Made by a program: the position numbers and the translations under genes
From: Spirochaetaceae bacterium
GTDB taxonomy: Bacteria > Spirochaetota > Spirochaetia > Treponematales > Breznakiellaceae
Direction of reading: 5' to 3'
Assembly (NCBI GenBank): GCA_031278295.1
Contig: JAITKQ010000073.1
Coordinates: 1 to 19,644, forward strand
Length of the DNA stretch: 19,644 nucleotides
Notes under the pieces: model-generated
What the model was told of the DNA's origin: nothing
The model's database searches: none
Seen by the model: only the letters and a program-made list of their open reading frames with translations
Shown here: in pieces, positions 1 to 7,454 of the stretch
Layout of the letters: the number at the start of each line of letters is the position of its first letter
Numbering within the stretch: position 1 is the first letter of the stretch

Positions 1-82
1 GTGAAAAAGCGGTCGTGTACGAAACGCGGGGATTGGAGGGGCAACCCAAGGGGCTTGCCTGGTGGAACCCCGCAAAGCCCGG

Positions 83-105
83 TTTCCGGCACTTCGTGCC
101 GGAAA
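83..105. repeat. Perfect 10-bp inverted repeat (hairpin)
   Basis: TTTCCGGCAC and GTGCCGGAAA flank a 3-base loop (TTC). The surrounding sequence, AAGCCCGG before the hairpin and ATGCGCCCG after it, matches words at about 16859-16895. It may therefore be a fragment of the dispersed intergenic repeat described there. There is no T-run directly after the hairpin, so it is not a typical terminator on either strand. The stretch 1-152 shows no convincing gene. Confidence 0.6.
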
Positions 106-152
106 TGCGCCCGAATTACATGAAAAATTTTTATAACTCATGTTACGCAGGG

Positions 153-182
153 TTGACAAAAACGCCTAAAAGAATAGTATAA
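153..182 (+). promoter_or_regulatory. Candidate rightward sigma70-like promoter
   Basis: A perfect TTGACA (153-158) is followed by TAGTAT (175-180, spacer 16) or the overlapping GTATAA (177-182, spacer 18). It points right, into a 14-G run about 30 bases past the expected start site and then antisense through the protease gene at 235-885. No plus-strand gene follows, so the product would be an antisense or untranslated RNA. The motif is clear but activity is inferred. Confidence 0.5.
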
Positions 183-219
183 GCGCATGGCCGGGCATTA
201 AGCCGACAAACGCCACATA

Positions 220-233
220 GGGGGGGGGGGGGG
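220..233. repeat. Homopolymeric G run, 14 bases
   Basis: Fourteen consecutive G lie one base beyond the stop codon of the minus-strand protease gene, so they are C in that gene's transcript and G in any transcript from the promoter at 153-182. It is one of four runs of 13 or more G/C in this window. Such runs are prone to slippage. Confidence 0.95.
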
Positions 234-234
234 A

Positions 235-885
235 TCATTCGCCGGTGCGCGGCTGCCTGATATGGCGTATGCCGGAGGCGAAGGAGCTGAGGGTGAGCAG
301 GAGGCCGAGCATGTAGTAAAGCGCGCCATCGTACAGCGCTATGAAATTGTAAACGGCGTGAAGGATGACGGCCCTGGCAAAGTCCGGCAAAAAGGAGATT
401 TTTTTTGACAATAGGGCCGAAGCCGCCAACGCGCAGCGTATGCCGCATGTAGCATGAAGCAGCACGGCGCTTAGCCTTAACAGCCTTGCCAGACCGCTTG
501 TCTGGGCGTAGGCCGTGAACGACACCGTTTCTACCGCGGCAAAGGCAAGTCCTGCAACCATGCCGGCCGCCGCCAGATCCGCGGTTTGCGTTTTGTTCCT
601 GCCAAAAAACCGCAGCCCGGCCCAAAAAAACAAAAACATTACAAGACGGCTGCCTTCTTCGGTTAAAGCCGTACACGCCAACGCCAACAGCCCAATCCGT
701 GTGCCGCGCGTCATGCCAAACTTGACGGCGGGCAGCAGTATCTGAACTACGGCGGCAAGCGCCAAAGACAGCAGCCCCGCGGCAAGCGAGCCCAGAAAGT
801 ACGGCGCGTTTATGTTTACCCTACGTTTCAGCCAAAGCCACGCAATGGCAAGCGGCAGCGCGGACAGAAAGATAACTGTTACCAT
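235..885 (-). CDS. PrsW-family intramembrane metalloprotease-like protein
   Basis: This is a 216-residue, strongly hydrophobic protein with several predicted membrane segments (about 2-19, 28-51, 64-93, 104-125, 135-160, 172-203). It carries the spaced polar motifs of PrsW-type membrane proteases: TEEGSR (E76, E77), FAAVET (E119), LHATCG (H144) and ILHAVYN (H176, N180). In known members these residues line a metal site inside the membrane, and the enzymes cleave anti-sigma factors or other membrane proteins. The substrate here is unknown and no sigma/anti-sigma pair is adjacent. The start is ATG at 885, with no Shine-Dalgarno. A TATAAT box lies only 8 bases upstream, so the mRNA may be leaderless. 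The stop abuts a 14-G run. The family call is good; the function is inferred. A CAAX-protease-like (ABI) protein is the main alternative. Confidence 0.8.
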   Translation of the reverse strand: MVTVIFLSALPLAIAWLWLKRRVNINAPYFLGSLAAGLLSLALAAVVQILLPAVKFGMTRGTRIGLLALACTALTEEGSRLVMFLFFWAGLRFFGRNKTQTADLAAAGMVAGLAFAAVETVSFTAYAQTSGLARLLRLSAVLLHATCGIRCALAASALLSKKISFLPDFARAVILHAVYNFIALYDGALYYMLGLLLTLSSFASGIRHIRQPRTGE

Positions 886-893
886 CGATCCAA

Positions 894-924
894 ATTATAC
901 CCTAAATTTGTCAGCCGGAATCAA
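894..924 (-). promoter_or_regulatory. Promoter of the PrsW-like gene
   Basis: Reading leftward, a perfect TATAAT lies at 899-894. The best -35 is TTGATT at 924-919 with a long 19-base spacer. The -10 ends 8 bases before the ATG at 885, so transcription would begin at or next to the start codon. This implies a separate transcript from cbiC, whose stop is at 1128. The 242 bases between the two genes hold no other clear feature. Confidence 0.5.
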
Positions 925-1127
925 GATTTATGAAGCGCCCCGCCCTGAAGTCGCAAACAAATTTCCATAAAACACACTGCCGCCGAAATGATGAAATATG
1001 TGAATGAAAGGGAACGTCCGTTATCATATCACAGAACGGGAAGCTTGAGCCCGAAATGAACATACCCTGAAATCTACCGCACAAGCTGTTGTTTAACAAT
1101 TCCCCTTGTTCCGTTTTTTCATATTTT

Positions 1128-1769
1128 TCATACAATGTATGCTGATACCAGCAGGGCATTCACGATTGCGGCGGCGACAGCGCTACCGCCCTTTCTGCCG
1201 CGGGCTATTATGCAGGGGATGTCCGCGTCCAAAAACAGTTCTTTGGCTTCCACGACATTTACAAAACCGACAGGGGCCGCTATAACAAGTTTTGCGTCCA
1301 GTTTGTTTTCGTTAAGCAGTTCGTGAATACGGATAAGCGCGGTGGGCGCGTTGCCGACGGCAAACATCATCTCTTTGCCGAGCGCGGCGGCCTTGTCCAC
1401 GGATGCGGCGGCGCGTGTAACGCCGTACCGCGCCGCCGCATCCGCAACATCCGCGTCCGCCATAAAGCAATGAAGCGCCCCGCCTGTTTTTGAAAAAAGC
1501 GTTTTGTTTATGCCTGTCTTCGCCATCATCGTATCGGTAACAAGGTCAATGCCGGAACGCAGCAGATCGAATGCCGTCCGCGCCGCGTCATGCGTAAATA
1601 CAATACTGTCATAGAATTCAAAATCGGCGCTTGTGTGAATCACCCGTCTTATAATTTCATATTCAAGCGGCGAACGCGCCTTTACATTGCAGCGTGAGGC
1701 AATTTCCTTGTCGATAATTTCAAAGCTACGCTTTTCTATAGTTTCCGGTTTTGTAAACATTGTATTCAT
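1128..1769 (-). CDS. cbiC: Precorrin-8X / cobalt-precorrin-8 methylmutase
   Basis: CbiC (CobH in the aerobic pathway) moves the C-11 methyl group to C-12 of the corrin ring, giving hydrogenobyrinic or cobyrinic acid. The protein is about 213 residues, the usual length. It has the family's N-terminal IEKRSFEII, the histidine in RRVIHTSAD (the proposed catalytic His), GNAPTAL and the PVGFVNVVEAK segment near the C terminus. Three starts are possible: TTG at 1787, which overlaps the cbiP stop as TTGA, and ATG at 1769 or 1760. I chose 1769 because the family usually has about 8-11 residues before the IExxSF motif. None has a strong Shine-Dalgarno, so translation may be coupled to cbiP. No other corrin genes are visible here, so the rest of the pathway must lie elsewhere or be missing. 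Confidence 0.95.
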   Translation of the reverse strand: MNTMFTKPETIEKRSFEIIDKEIASRCNVKARSPLEYEIIRRVIHTSADFEFYDSIVFTHDAARTAFDLLRSGIDLVTDTMMAKTGINKTLFSKTGGALHCFMADADVADAAARYGVTRAAASVDKAAALGKEMMFAVGNAPTALIRIHELLNENKLDAKLVIAAPVGFVNVVEAKELFLDADIPCIIARGRKGGSAVAAAIVNALLVSAYIV

Positions 1770-1783
1770 TAAATTACGCCGTA

Positions 1784-3325
1784 TCAACGGTTTGTCATAC
1801 CATCATCCAGAATTTTATAGACCGCATCCATATCAATAGAATCGCGCAAAATATTTGCCAGCATATCGTACTGCTCCTCTTTATGCCGTTTTGTGGAAAT
1901 TTCGCTTAGCGTACAGTCGTATTCAAGCCCGTTCGCGTTGTACAGCGCCTTTACTACGGTGGACGCTATGTTTCCCGCGTCAAATATGCCGTGAACATAC
2001 GTTCCGTACACCGTACCCGTGTACGCTCCGTCAATAAGTTCCTCGCCACTTACAGAATCTTTTAACCTTGCTATAGGTTCGTAGCGGCATATACCGCCGC
2101 ACGGTTTTGTACTTCCCATGTGAATCTCGTAGCCTTCAATTTCTTTTCCCGATAATTCATGAAATATCCCGCCAAGCGTCAGGAATTTTCCGCTCACCCG
2201 TGTCCTGTGTTTTTCGCTTTCAAATACGGTCTCTACCGGCAGAAGCCCCATCCCTTCGATCTCGCCGCCGCCTTCCATGTTGAGCGGGTCCGCGATATGC
2301 CTGCCCAAGATCTGGTATCCGCCGCATACACCAAACACCGGCTTACCGGATGCGGCGTGGTTTTTAACCGCGTTTTCGAGGCCGTTTTTTCGCATCCACG
2401 CAAGATCCCTTATCGTGTTTTTCGTTCCGGGAATTATGATAAGGCTTGCCGTATCCAAATCCCTGGCGGCGGCGCAGTACTGCACCGACACGCCGCCGAC
2501 TCTGTTTAAAGCGTTAAAGTCCGTATAGTTTGATATATGTGGCAGCCGTACAACGGCGATTTTAAAGGCACCGCTTTCCGCACCGTCCTCCGGTCCGCTT
2601 TCCAGGCGTTCACTCTGGCTGTCTTCATCATCAATATCGAGGTGGAAGTACGGGACAACCCCCAGAACGGGTTTTTGGGTTATATCGTTGATCTGCCGCA
2701 GCCCGTCCTGTAGTAAAGATTTATCCCCCCTGAATTTATTTATAATAAAACCCTTCACATGGTGACGTTCCGCTTCGGTAAACAGAAGCATTGTTCCGGC
2801 CAGGGACGCGAACACGCCGCCCCTGTCGATATCCGCGATAAGGAGTACCGGACAGGACGCGAGGCGGGCCATAAACATATTTACAATATCGTTATCGCGC
2901 AAATTTATTTCTGTGGGGCTGCCCGCGCCTTCCAGCACGATAATGTCAAATTTTGCGGCAAGCCTTTCATACGATTCCTTTACCATTGAGGTCAGCCCCT
3001 GCTTAAACCTGTAATAGTCAATCGCGTTAAGTTCTGTCCAAATTTTGCCGTGTACCACAACCTGTGATTTTGAATCGCCGGTGGGTTTTAGCAGTACCGG
3101 ATTCATATCAACTTCCGGTTCTATGCCGGCGGCTTCGGCCTGCACCACCTGCGCCCTGCCGATTTCGAGCCCTTCCTTCGTGATAAAAGAGTTAAGCGCC
3201 ATATTTTGCGATTTGAACGGGGCGACCTTGTACCCGTCCTGTTTGAATATCCGGCAAAGCCCGGTTGTTATTATGCTCTTCCCGACATTTGACGCCGTAC
3301 CCTGCAACATTATTGATTTAGCCAC
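1784..3325 (-). CDS. cbiP: Cobyric acid synthase (glutamine-hydrolysing)
   Basis: CbiP/CobQ amidates the b, d, e and g side chains of adenosylcobyrinic a,c-diamide, using glutamine and ATP. Counting from the TTG at 3328, the N-terminal dethiobiotin-synthetase-like ATPase has the P-loop GTASNVGKS (10-18), EGAGSP (133-138) and ADIDRGGVFAS (165-175). The C-terminal class I glutamine amidotransferase has the nucleophile Cys335 in GVCGGYQ, GYEIHMG (399-405) and His446 in YVHG. Length (about 513 residues) is normal. Start choice: TTG at 3328 and GTG at 3325 are both possible. An AGGGG sits 7 bases before the GTG, which I prefer. The end overlaps the cbiC start region. The OmpA-like gene ends only about 40 bases upstream on the same strand, so co-transcription is possible. 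Confidence 0.97.
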   Translation of the reverse strand: MAKSIMLQGTASNVGKSIITTGLCRIFKQDGYKVAPFKSQNMALNSFITKEGLEIGRAQVVQAEAAGIEPEVDMNPVLLKPTGDSKSQVVVHGKIWTELNAIDYYRFKQGLTSMVKESYERLAAKFDIIVLEGAGSPTEINLRDNDIVNMFMARLASCPVLLIADIDRGGVFASLAGTMLLFTEAERHHVKGFIINKFRGDKSLLQDGLRQINDITQKPVLGVVPYFHLDIDDEDSQSERLESGPEDGAESGAFKIAVVRLPHISNYTDFNALNRVGGVSVQYCAAARDLDTASLIIIPGTKNTIRDLAWMRKNGLENAVKNHAASGKPVFGVCGGYQILGRHIADPLNMEGGGEIEGMGLLPVETVFESEKHRTRVSGKFLTLGGIFHELSGKEIEGYEIHMGSTKPCGGICRYEPIARLKDSVSGEELIDGAYTGTVYGTYVHGIFDAGNIASTVVKALYNANGLEYDCTLSEISTKRHKEEQYDMLANILRDSIDMDAVYKILDDGMTNR

Positions 3326-3367
3326 CAATGCACCCCTATAAAATGATAATTACACCCTATGCCCATT

Positions 3368-4603
3368 CTAATTCTCCAAAATTATTATTTCAACGCGGCG
3401 GTTTTTTTTGCGGCCCGCTTCCGTGCTGTTGTCGGCGACAGGTTTTTGCGAGCCGTAACCGCGTGCCATAACGCGGTCGGGCATCCGCACACCGCGTTCA
3501 ACAAGGTAAGCGGCTATGGCTGCCGCGCGTTCCTGCGAAAGCCGTTGCCGGGAATTTTCCGTACCGCCGGCGTGCGCGGTGTGCCCGGCTACCATTATGT
3601 CCCGGTCAGGATACCTGCGCAATATCTCGCCTATTTTTTCCAGTTTTTCTTCTTCGCCGTTCACAAGAATCGCCGTATCCGGCTCGAATAGTATGTTTTC
3701 AAGGCTGATCTTTACACCCTCCTTGACTACACGAATATCGGCGTCGTCTATTCCTTCGCTGGAAAGTTCTTTTTTGATGTCGCCGGCCATTGCCTCCTTG
3801 TCCATCCCGGGCGACTCAATAATTTCGGCCTCGGCGGTGCCTTTGAATTCATAAACATTGCCGTCCGTCATTTCAAATTCAAGCCTGAAGTTTTCCTCCG
3901 CTCCAACCGGCTGCCCCAATTCGCTGTCCCAGTATACTGTTTGAGACGATTCGCCCTGTACGTGCAACGGAAAAAATCCCGCCTGCCTGTTTTCCGTTTT
4001 CCGCGGTAAACGTTCCGTAAACACGGGCCTATCGTCCAGCGCGTAGCGTACCTCAACCGCCGCATACCGCCTGCCGCGCCATTCCCTTTCACCAAGAAAT
4101 GTATACGTGGCGGTAAACGGCAGCCGGTACGGTTCGTCAATACCGAAAGTCGGCCCCAAATCGTGTACTTCGTAACCTTCCTCCCGCCAACTGTCGCCGG
4201 GGTTCAGGGTTCCGTCCGGAAAAACCGGCACGTTACGAACCGTAGGCATCACGTAACGATCCGCGATGGTCATCTTGCCCCTTCCGTCCCTGCCGAAAAC
4301 TGAATCGTACTCCGCCGTCCAATGAAAATTTTTTGTACGCGCACCTTCGGACTCCCGCTCTTCTGCCAGTTGAAACAGCGCCCTGTGAACGGCCGTGCCG
4401 TCCTGTTCATCCACAACCTCGCTTGCCATACGGTTCAGTATCCGCGTACTGTAAAGAAATTCGCCGTTTACAAACACGTCCTCGCGCGAGGTAGAAATAG
4501 TCCTGAATTTGTCCCCGGTTTTATGCTTAAAAACAAATTCTTCGGGGCATACTGAAACAAGTCCCAGCGCCGTCATCAGAACAACGGTAAAGAGGTTTTT
4601 CAT
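3368..4603 (-). CDS. OmpA-family envelope protein with signal peptide
   Basis: From ATG 4603 the protein has 411 residues. Residues 1-19 form a signal peptide (basic start, hydrophobic core, then SVCPEE). The Cys at 19 could be a lipobox, but V at -1 makes it poor. Residues about 20-265 are a mostly beta-strand domain I do not recognise. Residues about 300-411 are an OmpA-like peptidoglycan-binding domain, with NILFEPDT, VAGHTAHAG, LSQERAAAIAAYL and KKNRRVEI. In the usual GHTD motif the Asp that helps bind diaminopimelate is Ala, while the LSxxRA arginine is kept. An upstream ATG at 4621 would add six residues. Neither start has a clear Shine-Dalgarno. Longer upstream readings run into the divergent reductase gene and are unlikely. 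The likely role is anchoring the envelope to peptidoglycan. Confidence 0.88.
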   Translation of the reverse strand: MKNLFTVVLMTALGLVSVCPEEFVFKHKTGDKFRTISTSREDVFVNGEFLYSTRILNRMASEVVDEQDGTAVHRALFQLAEERESEGARTKNFHWTAEYDSVFGRDGRGKMTIADRYVMPTVRNVPVFPDGTLNPGDSWREEGYEVHDLGPTFGIDEPYRLPFTATYTFLGEREWRGRRYAAVEVRYALDDRPVFTERLPRKTENRQAGFFPLHVQGESSQTVYWDSELGQPVGAEENFRLEFEMTDGNVYEFKGTAEAEIIESPGMDKEAMAGDIKKELSSEGIDDADIRVVKEGVKISLENILFEPDTAILVNGEEEKLEKIGEILRRYPDRDIMVAGHTAHAGGTENSRQRLSQERAAAIAAYLVERGVRMPDRVMARGYGSQKPVADNSTEAGRKKNRRVEIIILEN

Positions 4604-4653
4604 GTACTTTAATATCGACATAAACCGTACGTTTTGGTACGCTGGGAATAATA

Positions 4654-5871
4654 ATGCGGTATAGAAGGGACAAAAAATCCGGTAATGCGCTTTCAGTTTT
4701 GGGTTTTGGGTGTATGCGTTTTCCCCGTGCGCTTGGCGTAATTGACATGAAAAAAACGTCCGCGATGGTACGCGAGGCGGTGGATCGCGGTGTAAACTAT
4801 TTTGATACGGCGTGGATATACCCGGGCAGCGAGGAGGCGCTGGGCACCGCGCTTGCCGAGCATAAATTGCGTGAAAAGGTTTACATAGCGTCAAAGCTGC
4901 CCGTCATCGTCTGTAAAAAGCCCGAAGATTTTGACCGCTACCTTTCGCAGTCGCTGGCCCGGCTGAAAACCGATCGTATTGATTACTACCTGATGCATAT
5001 GCTGACGGATATAAACTCCTTTGAAAAAATCAGAGGCTGGGGCATCGTTGACTGGGTACGGCAAAAAAAGGAAAGCGGCGCGGTACGGCAGGCCGGTTTT
5101 TCGTTTCACGGCACGCGTGACGATTTTCTTGCGATTCTCGCCGCATACGACTGGGATTTTTGTCAGATTCAGTACAACTATTCCAACGAAAATTACCAGG
5201 CAGGACGGGCCGGGCTGAAGGCTGCCGCCGAAAAAGGCATCCCTGTCATCATCATGGAGCCGCTTCTGGGTGGCAAACTGATCGGCGGTCTTCCGAAAGC
5301 GGCGCGTGAAGCATTCCAAAAAGCCGACCCCGACCGTAGCCCCGCAGACTGGGGACTTAACTGGCTCTGGGACCAGGCGGAAGTTACCGTCGTGCTTTCC
5401 GGCATGAGCGGCATGGAGCAGCTTCTGGAAAACATCAACCTTGCGGAAAAAGCGCTCGAGAACAGCCTGTCCCCCGCAGACCTTGCCGTGTTTGACGAGG
5501 TCAAAATGATTTTCAATTCCGTACACAAGGTAAACTGTACCGCCTGCGCCTACTGTATGCCCTGTCCGCAGCAGGTAAACATACCGGGCTGTTTTGCCGC
5601 GTACAACACAAGTTTCGCGTTTTCACTGGTAGCGGGCTTACAGCAGTATGTTACGAGTACGGGTGCCGCAAGTTCTGCCTCGCACATGGCCGGACGTTGC
5701 GTAAAATGCCGCAAATGCGAAAAACACTGTCCTCAAAATATAAAAATAAGCGCTGTGCTTGACGATGTTAAACGGCGTTTGGAACCTTTCTGGGTGCGTG
5801 CCCCGCTGTTTCTGTTCAGGAGCATAGTCGGGCGTACCACGCGCCCGAAGCCGGAAAAAACGCTCAGATAA
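4654..5871 (+). CDS. Aldo/keto reductase with C-terminal 4Fe-4S domain
   Basis: This 405-residue protein is a fusion-type reductase. The N-terminal aldo/keto reductase barrel (about 1-290) has the catalytic tetrad D51, Y56, K81 and H115, in FDTAWIYPG, ASKLP and YLMHML. The C-terminal part has two cysteine groups of the 4Fe-4S kind: C295, C298, C301, C304 and C349, C352, C355, C359 followed by Pro. Such proteins are common in anaerobes, where iron-sulphur clusters probably feed electrons to or from the barrel. The substrate is unknown. GGGA at 4644-4647 gives a Shine-Dalgarno six bases before the ATG. The gene is divergent from the OmpA-like gene, with only about 50 bases between. Its last 8 bases overlap the end of the opposing radical SAM gene. 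Confidence 0.92.
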   Translation: MRYRRDKKSGNALSVLGFGCMRFPRALGVIDMKKTSAMVREAVDRGVNYFDTAWIYPGSEEALGTALAEHKLREKVYIASKLPVIVCKKPEDFDRYLSQSLARLKTDRIDYYLMHMLTDINSFEKIRGWGIVDWVRQKKESGAVRQAGFSFHGTRDDFLAILAAYDWDFCQIQYNYSNENYQAGRAGLKAAAEKGIPVIIMEPLLGGKLIGGLPKAAREAFQKADPDRSPADWGLNWLWDQAEVTVVLSGMSGMEQLLENINLAEKALENSLSPADLAVFDEVKMIFNSVHKVNCTACAYCMPCPQQVNIPGCFAAYNTSFAFSLVAGLQQYVTSTGAASSASHMAGRCVKCRKCEKHCPQNIKISAVLDDVKRRLEPFWVRAPLFLFRSIVGRTTRPKPEKTLR

Positions 5872-6874
5872 AGTTTTTCGCGCCGCCAAGGGATTCCAGC
5901 AGAATCGGAATGCTGCGCATACCGTGCATGAACATACTCAGATCGCGGTACCAGCTCATGCTACAGTCGTTACAGGGCGGCATACGGAGGCCGCCCTCTT
6001 CCATGTTGTCGTCAAGAATATTCCCGAATGTTTTTGGAAGCTGCATACAGGGGTGAATGTCAAAAAACCAATCCAAGAACAACACATGGTTTCCACCCAG
6101 ACAGTGAAAAGCCGTCGTCCCCGGATCTTTAAGATAGTTGATTATGTTCCGCATCGAAATCGCCGAGTTTATGATACCGTACTTTTCCGATTTACGCAGT
6201 TTGATGGCCGTTTCCAGCCCCTGTATTACCTTATCGCGGGAAAGGCTAATACCATCCCCGCCCAGCGGATAAACCTTTGATTCCGAAAACGTCGGGTAGT
6301 TAAACGATATGAAGTCATAGCCCATACCCTTTGCGCGGATACAGACATCTTCAAGTTTGTCATAGTTGTCGTTCCAGATAAGCACGGAAGCCATCGTTTT
6401 CAGGCTTGTTTTTTTGATCATCTCAATGGCACGCGCCATATCGTCCATGATATTCGGTATTTTGCGCGATTCCGCCATCGTAACAGGATCGCCTGAATCG
6501 AAAGATATGCTCAAAAGATCGCAGCCTGAATCCTCAAGTTTTTTCAGAATATCGTTACGCATCAAAAGCGAGGGCGCCGCGTTCAGCACCGCGTTGTTCA
6601 TCCTGCGTCTGCTGGCCCGTTCAACAAAGGCCGTAAGGTCCGGATGAAGCAGCGGTTCGCCGCCCGTTATCGTAAGGTGCCCTACGCCGAATTCGGCGAG
6701 CCTGTCAATCGCGGCCAGCGCCTTTTCCCTGTCTACAAATATTTTTGGATGCTGTTTCCATATATCACAAAAAGAACATTTTGCGATACAGGCGTTGGTG
6801 ATCGCAAATTCGGTAAACCTTAGCCTGCCCTGTAGGAATTTTTTTACAAGGTTCCGTTTTTTCTCTTTTACCAT
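5864..6874 (-). CDS. Radical SAM protein with SPASM-like C-terminal cysteines
   Basis: The 336-residue protein has the radical SAM cluster motif CxxxCxxC at C29, C33 and C36 (NACIAKCSFCDIW) and the SAM-contacting GGEPLLHP at 71-78. A later set of cysteines, C258, C276 and CNDC (C301, C304), looks like the twitch/SPASM type that binds an auxiliary cluster. Radical SAM enzymes of this layout modify peptides, sugars or lipids. No precursor peptide or partner is visible, so the substrate is unassigned. I chose ATG 6874; TTG 6901 would add nine residues, but neither has a strong Shine-Dalgarno. The end overlaps the opposing reductase by 8 bases. A 13-G run lies about 115 bases upstream. Confidence 0.88.
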   Translation of the reverse strand: MVKEKKRNLVKKFLQGRLRFTEFAITNACIAKCSFCDIWKQHPKIFVDREKALAAIDRLAEFGVGHLTITGGEPLLHPDLTAFVERASRRRMNNAVLNAAPSLLMRNDILKKLEDSGCDLLSISFDSGDPVTMAESRKIPNIMDDMARAIEMIKKTSLKTMASVLIWNDNYDKLEDVCIRAKGMGYDFISFNYPTFSESKVYPLGGDGISLSRDKVIQGLETAIKLRKSEKYGIINSAISMRNIINYLKDPGTTAFHCLGGNHVLFLDWFFDIHPCMQLPKTFGNILDDNMEEGGLRMPPCNDCSMSWYRDLSMFMHGMRSIPILLESLGGAKNFI

Positions 6875-7225
6875 ACCAAATTTTTGCCAAACACGCCCCA
6901 AAATTTCAAGGGCCCGCTTCCCAAAACCGGGAACCTCGTAAACGGCATAGAATCGAATGGACTGGCGGATATGAAATACAGGAAACCTAGGGGGGGGGGG
7001 GGTATTCGAAGAGACCTAATGTAAATTAACGTTGGGCTTCCCGCATACCCCCTTCAAGCTGTTTCTTTACTATAAAAACCTGTGCGGTACATAATTACCG
7101 TGTAGCCGGTTTGGACATTACCGAGCGGCTAAAACCCAGAGCACTTTTCAAAACGATACACCGTCGTCATGGAAGCGTTGTAACATTCACCGGCAATATT
7201 TTGGGCAAGCGGACATAAGCGGGCA
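6875..7225. other. Intergenic stretch, no gene seen
   Basis: This covers the region upstream of the radical SAM gene and downstream of tRNA-Leu. Apart from the 13-G run at 6990-7002 I see no open frame with coding character, no tRNA fold and no clear promoter. The 200 bases after the G run are noticeably more AT-rich than the neighbouring genes. Confidence 0.6.
6990..7002. repeat. Homopolymeric G run, 13 bases
   Basis: Thirteen G follow ACCTA on the plus strand, about 115 bases upstream of the radical SAM ATG at 6874 and 88 bases upstream of its alternative TTG. On that gene's coding strand the run is C. Its place in a promoter or leader region makes it the run best placed to affect expression by changing length. 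Confidence 0.95.
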
Positions 7226-7260
7226 CGCGCTAACTCCTTATATTATAAGGAGTTAGCGCG
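7226..7260 (-). terminator. Perfect 17-bp palindrome at the 3' end of tRNA-Leu
   Basis: Arms 7226-7242 and 7244-7260 are exact reverse complements around a single central base (CGCGCTAACTCC... and its mirror). The palindrome begins 3 bases beyond the tRNA discriminator base. Position suggests a transcription terminator or 3' processing barrier for the tRNA, but no T-run follows on the minus strand, so intrinsic termination is uncertain. The arms also contain TAAGGAG, a Shine-Dalgarno-like word. Confidence 0.45.
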
Positions 7261-7263
7261 CTT

Positions 7264-7347
7264 TGCCCAGAAGAAGACTCGAACTTCCATGCTTTTGAAG
7301 GCACTGGTACCTGAAACCAGCGTGTCTACCAATTCCACCATCTGGGC
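7264..7347 (-). tRNA. tRNA-Leu, anticodon CAG
   Basis: Read on the minus strand, the 84-base sequence folds as a class II tRNA. Acceptor arms GCCCAGA and TCTGGGC pair fully, the D-arm contains GGTAGAC, and the anticodon stem CTGGT/ACCAG encloses the loop TTCAGGT (anticodon CAG, reading CUG). A variable arm (TGCC...GCA) and a T-arm with TTCGAGT follow. The discriminator base is A and CCA is not encoded. The extra arm and the A discriminator support leucine. Confidence 0.95.
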
Positions 7348-7356
7348 TTAAAGAAC

Positions 7357-7385
7357 AGGATAGGGCAAAGGATACGCTTAGTCAA
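7357..7385 (-). promoter_or_regulatory. Promoter of tRNA-Leu
   Basis: Reading leftward, TTGACT (7385-7380) and TATCCT (7362-7357) are separated by exactly 17 bases. The -10 ends nine bases before the first tRNA base, so the start site falls at or just before the mature 5' end. This is the best sigma70-type promoter in the window. Confidence 0.75.
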
Positions 7386-7454
7386 GGGCACGGGCGATCG
7401 GGTGGCGGGCGGCGCAAGGCGGCTTATGGGGCGGCAGGGCAAGCAGGGCACAGG

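Noticed and set aside
1..123. Possible C-terminal end of a gene entering from the left (open frame from base 1 to TGA at 121)
   Set aside because: The frame is short, contains the hairpin, and has no recognisable protein features; it looks like intergenic repeat DNA.
143..676. 177-residue minus-strand frame
   Set aside because: It is a shadow of the PrsW-like gene and crosses the G14 run; the composition is unlike a protein.
911..1159. 82-residue minus-strand frame between cbiC and the protease gene
   Set aside because: It overlaps the cbiC end, has no ribosome site and no recognisable motif.
4604..4894. N-terminal extension of the OmpA-like protein
   Set aside because: It would overlap the divergent reductase gene by 240 bases and put a signal peptide in the interior; ATG 4603 leaves a proper signal peptide at the start.
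7100..7160. tRNA-like word CCGAGCGGCTAAA
   Set aside because: It resembles a class II D-arm, but no acceptor, anticodon or T-arm can be formed around it.
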